10,852 nucleotides of DNA from an uncultured Sutterella sp. (lineage in GTDB: Bacteria > Pseudomonadota > Gammaproteobacteria > Burkholderiales > Burkholderiaceae_F): NCBI GenBank assembly GCA_905192805.1, contig CAJJMF010000079.1:1-10852 (forward strand), in the 5' to 3' direction. Under the pieces are notes generated by a model. It saw only the letters and a list, made by a program, of their open reading frames with translations. It did not search any database and was not told the DNA's origin. Positions 6,788 through 10,852 of the stretch are shown here, piece after piece (the stretch's first letter is position 1; every line of letters starts with the position of its first letter). The translations under genes and the position numbers were made by a program.

Positions 6788-6892
6788 ACGCTATCACTTA
6801 CCACGTCATTTCGATCTAAGTCCTTAGGTGAGAAAGAAATTTGATGCCCTTGATCATATTTTTTCACCCTTTTTACATTTTCTTTATTCCCC

Positions 6893-6907
6893 TAATTTGT
6901 GTAAAAT
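6893..6907 (+). promoter_or_regulatory. Likely -10 region overlapping an IS256-end-like motif
   Basis: TAATTTGTGTAAAAT contains TAAAAT (6902-6907), the best -10 candidate for the gene at 6976 and about 70 bp from it. The -35 at the matching distance (6879-6884) is poor, suggesting an activated or regulated promoter. TTGTGTAAAA is, from memory, characteristic of IS256-family ends. Confidence 0.4.
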
Positions 6908-6918
6908 AAGTGTGGTTG

Positions 6919-6936
6919 ATCTCCTCTCGTGGAGAT
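6919..6936 (+). promoter_or_regulatory. Small leader hairpin before the IS256-like gene
   Basis: ATCTCC/GGAGAT with a 6-base loop is followed by TTTTC. It could act as a weak attenuator or simply as leader structure. The ribosome-binding site AAGGA (6963-6967) is separate from it. Confidence 0.35.
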
Positions 6937-6975
6937 TTTCCATTCCCCTTGATAACTTTGATAAGGAAGAAGACC

Positions 6976-7575
6976 ATGGCAACTACCCCTGTGGCGTCCA
7001 AACGCCGTAAATCTTCTGAGTCTTCGGGCGAAACCGCCAACGTTGCCGCAGAAGAAAAGGTTTCTGCGAAGCCCGCGACCAAACCCACGATTCGTAAGCG
7101 TGGTCGTGCGACGACGTTCGAACCTGTGGAACCGACGATGGACGTGGAACACATCCGCGACCTCACGAAGGCCTATGTGGATGCCATTTTGCGTGGCGAA
7201 ATGCAGTACCACTTGACGAGCGAACGCTCGCACTCCTTTGGTACGGTGCCCAATAACAAAAACGGCTACAACTCCAAGATGCTCACGACCGAAGTCGGTC
7301 GCATTTTGGTGCACATTCCGCGTGACCGTCAGGCCACCTACGTGCCGGTGTTGATTTCGAAGTACGCACGTACGTTCTTCGGTGTCGCTCCCCGTGTGGA
7401 AAGCCTCTATCACGCCAAGGACGACCGTCCCTTAGTGCGCACGATTTTGATGGCCATCTATAACCATCAAGTCGCCCCGGCGATGCTCAGTCAGGTGGTC
7501 ACCGAAGTGATCCAGACGACGCTCGTGTTGCACGAACGTGAAGCCCGCTTAGCGCACGCCCAAAAACGCGCCTAA
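6976..7575 (+). CDS. Stand-alone IS256/Mutator transposase N-terminal domain protein
   Basis: Protein of 199 aa. Residues 1-50 are a low-complexity, basic tail rich in Lys, Arg, Ser and Ala (SKRRKSS, RKRGR). From about 55 to 185 it follows the N-terminal region of IS256/Mutator transposases: NKNGYNSKMLTTEVGRILVH (94-113), IPRDRQATYVPVLISKY (114-130), VESLYHAKDD (141-150), then a helical stretch ending near TEVIQ (176-180). In full transposases this part binds the element ends and precedes the DDE catalytic domain. Here the gene simply stops, with no DDE region in any frame downstream. Start: ATG 6976 with AAGGA at 6963-6967; an in-frame GTG at 6910 has no such site and lies in the promoter. 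The gene has its own terminator (7605-7637), and its codon use resembles its neighbours. This fits a domesticated DNA-binding protein better than a dead fragment. A decayed IS remains possible. Targets and role are unknown. Confidence 0.75.
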   Translation: MATTPVASKRRKSSESSGETANVAAEEKVSAKPATKPTIRKRGRATTFEPVEPTMDVEHIRDLTKAYVDAILRGEMQYHLTSERSHSFGTVPNNKNGYNSKMLTTEVGRILVHIPRDRQATYVPVLISKYARTFFGVAPRVESLYHAKDDRPLVRTILMAIYNHQVAPAMLSQVVTEVIQTTLVLHEREARLAHAQKRA

Positions 7576-7604
7576 TCGCTGCGGACTCGGATTGATTTTC
7601 CCGT

Positions 7605-7637
7605 AAAGGGCTCGACCGTGTGTCGGGCCCTTTTTTT
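7605..7637 (+). terminator. Intrinsic terminator of the IS256-like gene
   Basis: AAAGGGCTCGAC pairs with GTCGGGCCCTTT (12 bp including one G-U pair, 5-base loop) and runs into seven Ts. It lies 30 bases after the stop codon and shows that the gene is an independent transcription unit. Confidence 0.9.
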
Positions 7638-7702
7638 CGCTGTGTCGCTGTGATCCCTCTCTCGGAGGCTTTTTCCTCCTTACTTCACCCACGCATTGTG
7701 AT

Positions 7703-7729
7703 CCCCTCGGGTTATCCCTGAGGGGTTTT
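7703..7729 (+). terminator. Second terminator-like hairpin
   Basis: CCCCTCGGG/CCCTGAGGGG (one bulged T, 4-base loop) is followed by TTTT. A weak CCTC/GAGG hairpin with CTTTTT at 7656-7674 lies between this and the main terminator, so the interval carries stacked terminators that insulate the flavoprotein gene. Confidence 0.6.
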
Positions 7730-7777
7730 GGTTCTTTTCGGCACAGTCTCTACGCAACGATCTCATTAGGCTATGAA

Positions 7778-7790
7778 GAGTCTTTGACTC
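7778..7790. promoter_or_regulatory. Candidate operator upstream of the flavoprotein gene
   Basis: GAGTC-TTT-GACTC is a perfect 5-3-5 inverted repeat. It overlaps TTGACT (7784-7789), a -35-like box, though no good -10 follows at 16-18 bp. TATGAA (7772-7777) is an alternative -10. It may be a site for one of the nearby Crp-like regulators; this is inference only. Confidence 0.3.
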
Positions 7791-7795
7791 AATAA

Positions 7796-7837
7796 GGCGT
7801 CGAGGGATCGTTGGGTTAACGCATCCCGCCCGACGCC
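7796..7837 (+). promoter_or_regulatory. Long leader hairpin just before the flavoprotein ribosome-binding site
   Basis: Nested pairing: GGCGTCG/CGACGCC (7796-7802 / 7831-7837), then GGGAT/ATCCC (7804-7808 / 7823-7827), then CGTT/AACG (7809-7812 / 7818-7821), 16 bp in all with a small internal loop and a bulge. It ends a few bases before the strong site AAAAGGAG (about 7844-7851), which remains single-stranded. A role in stabilising an abundant mRNA or in translational control is plausible. Confidence 0.55.
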
Positions 7838-7857
7838 TACGTTAAAAGGAGACCCAA

Positions 7858-9357
7858 ATGAAGACGTTTGCGAAAACCGCGTTGAGTTTAGCCATGGCGG
7901 CCACCCTCTTGCCCGCCTTTGCCGCGGATGTGAACTACGACACCGATATTGTCGTCATCGGTGCCGGGGCTGCCGGGACCGCTGCCTCGTGGGCGGCGGC
8001 CGAAAAAGGCTTAAACGTGATTACGCTCGAAAAACAGGCGATGTACGGTGGCACGGGGAAATTCTCCGAAGGGATTTTCGCCGTCGAAAGTTCGATGCAG
8101 CGCGAATGGAACTATGCGCTTACTAAGGACGAAGCCTTCCAGATGATCATGCGCTACGGTCACTGGCGTGGGAACGCCAAGATGGTCCGCGCCTTTGTGG
8201 ATAAGAGTGGCGAAACGATCGACTGGATGAAAGCCAACGGGGTGCAATTTGAAAAACTTTTCTCGAACTACCCCAACGGGCTCTATACCTGGCACATCTA
8301 CGAAGGCCGTGGCATGGGCTGGATTAAGAATTTCCAAGATAAATTCGCGGCCAAAGGCCAGAAACTCTTGTTAAACACCTGGGGCACCGAACTTTTGAAA
8401 GACAATGCGGGTCGTATCACGGGCGTGAAAGCCACGAATAAAGACGGCGACAACATCACGATTCACGCCAAAGCGACCGTGATTGCGACGGGGGGCTTCT
8501 TTGACAATCCCGAGATGCGTAAGCAGTATTTACGCTATGCCGATTCCGATGGGCTCGCTCAGAAAGGCAAGACGGGCGACGGGATCCGTATGGCCTGGTC
8601 CGTGGGCGGCGGTAAGGAAGGCACCGAAGTGCAAGCCTCCTATCGTCCGGGGCCGCGTGGCGTTCCGACCACAAACCAAGTCTCCGCCACGGCTAAGCAG
8701 CCCCACTTGTGGTTGACCCCGAAGGGCGAACGCTTTGCCGACGAAACGATCATGCTCGAATGGCCGTTTGCCGGAAACGCCTTGGAACGCATCGGTGGCC
8801 AGATGTGGGTCGTCTACGACCAGAAGACCTTGGACTATATGACCAAGACGCACGGGATCGATCTGGGCGTGGGCGTGATGGTTCCGGTGGGCACCAAGTT
8901 GACGAAGTTTAACGAAGAGTGGGACGCCGCCGTCAAAGCCGGTTGGGCCGTTAAGGCCAATACGCTCGAGGAGTTAGCGAAGGCCACCGGGATGGATGCG
9001 AAGACCCTCAAGGCGACGGTCGACGAATACAACGGCTTTTGCGCCGTGCGTCATGACGGTCAGTTTGCGAAGAACGAAAAGTACCTTCGTGAAGTGAAGA
9101 CCGGGCCCTTCTATGCGATCAAGTCGGTCGCCAGCTCCTTAGGGACCTTGGGGGGCATTAAGGCCAACGAACACTTCCAGGTGGTGACGCAAACCGAAAC
9201 CCCGATTCCGGGGCTCTACGCCGCGGGTAATGACGTCGGTGGGATGTACGGTGACTCTTACGACTTGTTGATGGCGGGCTCCACCGTGGGCTTTGCGGTC
9301 AATTCGGCCCGTATCGCGATCGATCATGCCGCGAACTACATCAAAACCGTGAAGTAA
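7858..9357 (+). CDS. Secreted FAD-dependent reductase-like flavoprotein (FAD_binding_2 family)
   Basis: Periplasmic flavoprotein, 499 aa. Signal peptide about 1-22 (MKTFAKTALSLAMAATLLPA, cleavage near AFA-AD). The FAD-binding Rossmann fold follows at once: DIVVIGAGAAGTAASWAAAEKG (30-51 region) and an acidic LEKQ (57-60). Other FAD contacts include GGTGKFSEG (64-72), VIATGGF (208-214) and PGLYAAGNDVGG (451-462). The architecture matches flavocytochrome c/fumarate reductase flavoprotein subunits without a haem domain, so a separate electron donor is needed. Residues that bind fumarate in Shewanella flavocytochrome c3 seem absent: SSLGTLGG (426-433) replaces the His-Thr-x-Gly-Gly motif, YGDSYDLLMAG (464-474) replaces the Asn-Arg-x-Gly-Gly motif, and the Arg proton-donor segment reads DETIMLEW (295-302). 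It is therefore unlikely to be a fumarate reductase, and its substrate is unknown. Start: ATG 7858 after AAAAGGAG. A convergent Crp-like regulator follows and may control it. Confidence 0.9.
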   Translation: MKTFAKTALSLAMAATLLPAFAADVNYDTDIVVIGAGAAGTAASWAAAEKGLNVITLEKQAMYGGTGKFSEGIFAVESSMQREWNYALTKDEAFQMIMRYGHWRGNAKMVRAFVDKSGETIDWMKANGVQFEKLFSNYPNGLYTWHIYEGRGMGWIKNFQDKFAAKGQKLLLNTWGTELLKDNAGRITGVKATNKDGDNITIHAKATVIATGGFFDNPEMRKQYLRYADSDGLAQKGKTGDGIRMAWSVGGGKEGTEVQASYRPGPRGVPTTNQVSATAKQPHLWLTPKGERFADETIMLEWPFAGNALERIGGQMWVVYDQKTLDYMTKTHGIDLGVGVMVPVGTKLTKFNEEWDAAVKAGWAVKANTLEELAKATGMDAKTLKATVDEYNGFCAVRHDGQFAKNEKYLREVKTGPFYAIKSVASSLGTLGGIKANEHFQVVTQTETPIPGLYAAGNDVGGMYGDSYDLLMAGSTVGFAVNSARIAIDHAANYIKTVK

Positions 9358-9380
9358 ACACATTCCCTTTGGTGTGTTGT

Positions 9381-9414
9381 CCGTCGGTGGATGGCTTCAG
9401 TCATCCGCCGGCGG
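9381..9414 (+). other. Hairpin in the flavoprotein 3' untranslated region
   Basis: A 13-bp stem with two G-U pairs (9381-9393 / 9402-9414) and an 8-base loop lies between the stop and the terminator. It repeats the design seen after the solute-binding protein gene. Confidence 0.5.
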
Positions 9415-9443
9415 GGAACCCACCGCGGGATACCCCAAATGCC

Positions 9444-9478
9444 GAGCGCTCCTTTGTTGAGGAGCGCTCATTTTTTTT
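9444..9478 (+). terminator. Intrinsic terminator of the flavoprotein gene
   Basis: A perfect 9-bp stem GAGCGCTCC / GGAGCGCTC with an 8-base loop is followed by A and eight Ts. It lies 26 bp before the convergent regulator gene ends. Confidence 0.93.
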
Positions 9479-9504
9479 GGGAGATCGTCGCGCGATAGCA
9501 CGCC

Positions 9505-10323
9505 CTATTCGTCGGTATCGGGTTCGACGTGGTATTCCACGGGGCGAATTTGTCCGCGGTCCAACTCTTCACGCCAGTCGTAGATGTTTTCAAAGAGTTC
9601 GCCCGCCAATTCCCAATCGATGCCCTCTTTGCGAGCGAGCCCGGCCTCACGCCAGGAGTTCAATTGCCGGGACACATTGGAGCGGGTTAAGTTCACAATC
9701 ATCCCAATCGTCTGAGCCGTCAAGCGGTAGGGGAGCCGGTACCAGAGACCTGGTTTCACCACCTCGTGCGGTTCTCCTTTTAAGTCGGCCGCAATCAAGA
9801 GTTGAAACAGGACCCGTAGGCGTAATTCGGGCGGTAGCGTAAAGTTCGCAATCATTCCTTCGACCGTACTCTCGTGTTTCATCACGGTGAGTTGGTAGTG
9901 CATGCGCAAAATCTCGGGGTCTTTATAGACCACCTCATCGAAAAACGACGCGGGCACGGCCCAGGCCTTGACGGGCGTTAACGCCCGAGTTTCGATATTG
10001 CACGGGCGCCCCACGGACACCGAAATATCGGCCACGGTGCGCCCGGGGAGCAAGGTGGACATAATGCGGGGGTGTCCAAAGACTTGTCCCGCCACAAAGT
10101 AGCCGCACACTCCCTCTTCAATCATATAAAAGTGGTGCAATTCACCGGGCATTTTGAGAATGTCGCCACTCTCGACCTCAAAGAGGGTGCCACGCTGGCG
10201 AATGGCCGCTTGAAGCGGCGCGGGCGCAGGGGGTTCAATATAGGGGTACGTTGAAAAAACCTGTCGCATAGCGTCTTTGGATGAGTATTTCTCTTGGGCC
10301 GAGTAGGAATGGGTCTGTAGCAC
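9505..10323 (-). CDS. Crp/Fnr-family-like transcriptional regulator
   Basis: Cytoplasmic DNA-binding regulator of up to 272 aa. An N-terminal cyclic-nucleotide-type beta-barrel (about 40-150: GTLFEVESGDILKMPGELHH, FYMIEEGVCGYFV) is followed by a long helix and a Crp-type winged helix (about 198-234: YRLTAQTIGMIVNLTRSNVS, then RQLNSWREAGLARKEG). The barrel lacks a clear cAMP-contact GERAS-like motif. Only Cys73 and Cys108 are present, too few for an FNR-type N-terminal iron-sulfur cluster, so the signal is unknown. Start is uncertain: GTG 10323 (an in-frame stop lies just upstream at 10339-10341) or ATG 10269 (residue 19); neither has a good ribosome-binding site. It is convergent with the flavoprotein gene and tandem with a paralogous regulator. 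The 171-bp gap upstream (10324-10494) has a TAAAAT -10-like box on the minus strand but no convincing -35. Confidence 0.85.
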   Translation of the reverse strand: MLQTHSYSAQEKYSSKDAMRQVFSTYPYIEPPAPAPLQAAIRQRGTLFEVESGDILKMPGELHHFYMIEEGVCGYFVAGQVFGHPRIMSTLLPGRTVADISVSVGRPCNIETRALTPVKAWAVPASFFDEVVYKDPEILRMHYQLTVMKHESTVEGMIANFTLPPELRLRVLFQLLIAADLKGEPHEVVKPGLWYRLPYRLTAQTIGMIVNLTRSNVSRQLNSWREAGLARKEGIDWELAGELFENIYDWREELDRGQIRPVEYHVEPDTDE

Positions 10324-10494
10324 GGCTGCGAGAACGGTCTATCGGGTCAAAAGGTGCAAGGAGAAGAACGGCAGGACGAAATATCCAACCAGTCTTAGGC
10401 ATTTTAGGCGCTTTTCCTGTTGAATGCACGCACTATTTGACCACACCACGCGTTGGGTCCGAGATCATCCGTTTGGCGACGCGCTCGCGCGCCC

Positions 10495-10852
10495 TTACCA
10501 CGTGGGTTTCATCCCGTCGGGCGCATCCTTCCAATCGTAGATACCGTCAAAGAGCGCCACATTAAATTCACGGTCGTGCCCTTCACGGCGCAGTAACCCG
10601 TCTTTGACCCACTTACTCATCAGGTTCGAGACGCGGGGGCGCGTCAATTCAATCACTTGTCCTAAAACTTCGTCGGTTAACCGAAACGGCAAGCGACGCC
10701 ACGCTTCCCCTGGGGCAAAGGGGCCGGCTTCAAGCAACAACACCTTAAGGAGCACCTTGAGGCGATCCTCAGGCGAACGTTTAAAGTTAGAGAGTAACCG
10801 TTTATTCAAATCTATCCAAACTTGGACAAAGCCCTCGTTTGAACAGCTGAAC
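10495..10852 (-). CDS. Second Crp/Fnr-like regulator, C-terminal part, cut by window edge
   Basis: The reading frame is open to the last base, so the N-terminal sensor domain lies outside the window; an apparent TTG start at 10809 is internal. The visible part holds a helix (NKRLLSNFKRSPEDRLKVLL) and the Crp-type winged helix: RLPFRLTDEVLGQVIELTRP followed by RVSNLMSKWVKDGLLRREG. It ends in FNVALFDGIYDWKD. It aligns throughout with the C-terminal half of the neighbouring regulator (RLPYRLTAQTIGMIVNLTRS; shared IYDW near the end), so the two are paralogs from an old tandem duplication. Recognition-helix residues differ (TRPRVSNLMSKW versus TRSNVSRQLNSW), suggesting distinct DNA sites. The stop (TAA) is at 10495-10497. 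A GC-rich inverted repeat follows but has no T-run. Confidence 0.8.
   Translation of the reverse strand, partial: FSCSNEGFVQVWIDLNKRLLSNFKRSPEDRLKVLLKVLLLEAGPFAPGEAWRRLPFRLTDEVLGQVIELTRPRVSNLMSKWVKDGLLRREGHDREFNVALFDGIYDWKDAPDGMKPTW

Noticed and set aside
6409..6867. Minus-strand frame of 152 codons
   Set aside because: It crosses the terminator hairpins and the AT-rich control region, with no ribosome-binding site or recognisable domain.
6582..7857. Intact IS256-family insertion sequence
   Set aside because: No catalytic DDE domain, no outward inverted repeat after the gene, and no target-site duplication found by eye.
9369..9842. Forward frame of 157 codons after the flavoprotein
   Set aside because: It spans the intrinsic terminator and then runs antisense to the well-supported Crp-like regulator; no family resemblance.
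1..10852. CRISPR array
   Set aside because: No regularly spaced direct repeats of 20-40 bases were seen anywhere in the window.

Overview
The window looks like chromosomal DNA from a Gram-negative proteobacterium with fairly high GC and compact genes. It encodes cleaved Sec signal peptides, an ABC-2 efflux operon of the E. coli YbhF-YbhS-YbhR type, a YihY/BrkB membrane protein, and a secreted flavoprotein lying next to Crp/Fnr-like regulators. That last combination suggests Sutterellaceae (Burkholderiales) or relatives. This is inference from gene content; there is no rRNA or housekeeping marker in the window to confirm it.

Layout. 1-3417 (+): the 3' part of a dual-ATPase gene and two ABC-2 permease genes, translationally coupled by 4- and 8-base overlaps. 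3418-3526: convergent intergenic stretch with a strong hairpin. 3527-4903 (-): YihY/BrkB-family membrane protein. 4904-5686: long non-coding stretch holding a good sigma70 promoter, a probable ~150-nt small RNA ending in a clear intrinsic terminator, a C-tract block with G-quadruplex potential on the minus strand, and a hairpin-rich leader. 5687-6457 (+): orphan periplasmic amino-acid-type solute-binding protein, followed by three consecutive hairpins, the last a terminator. 6582-6975: AT-rich control region with a perfect palindrome and TTGTGT-type motifs. 6976-7575 (+): stand-alone gene matching only the N-terminal domain of IS256/Mutator transposases, with no catalytic domain. 7605-7857: two or more terminators and a long leader hairpin. 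7858-9357 (+): secreted FAD-dependent reductase-like flavoprotein. 9505-10323 (-) and 10495-10852 (-, cut by the window edge): two paralogous Crp/Fnr-type regulators.

How the genes may work together. The ybhFSR genes form one export machine. The solute-binding protein and flavoprotein are probably abundant periplasmic proteins: both have signal peptides, their own leaders and strong terminators. Both also lack residues expected of the classical members of their families, so their ligands are uncertain. The adjacent Crp-like regulators may control the flavoprotein gene, as is common where such genes cluster.

The most unusual item is the IS256-derived protein. It has a ribosome-binding site, its own terminator and smooth codon use, which fits a domesticated DNA-binding protein better than a decaying insertion sequence. 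Its upstream region carries motifs resembling, from memory, IS256-family terminal inverted repeats, and one overlaps the likely -10 element. This suggests autoregulation and possibly control of resident IS256-family elements.
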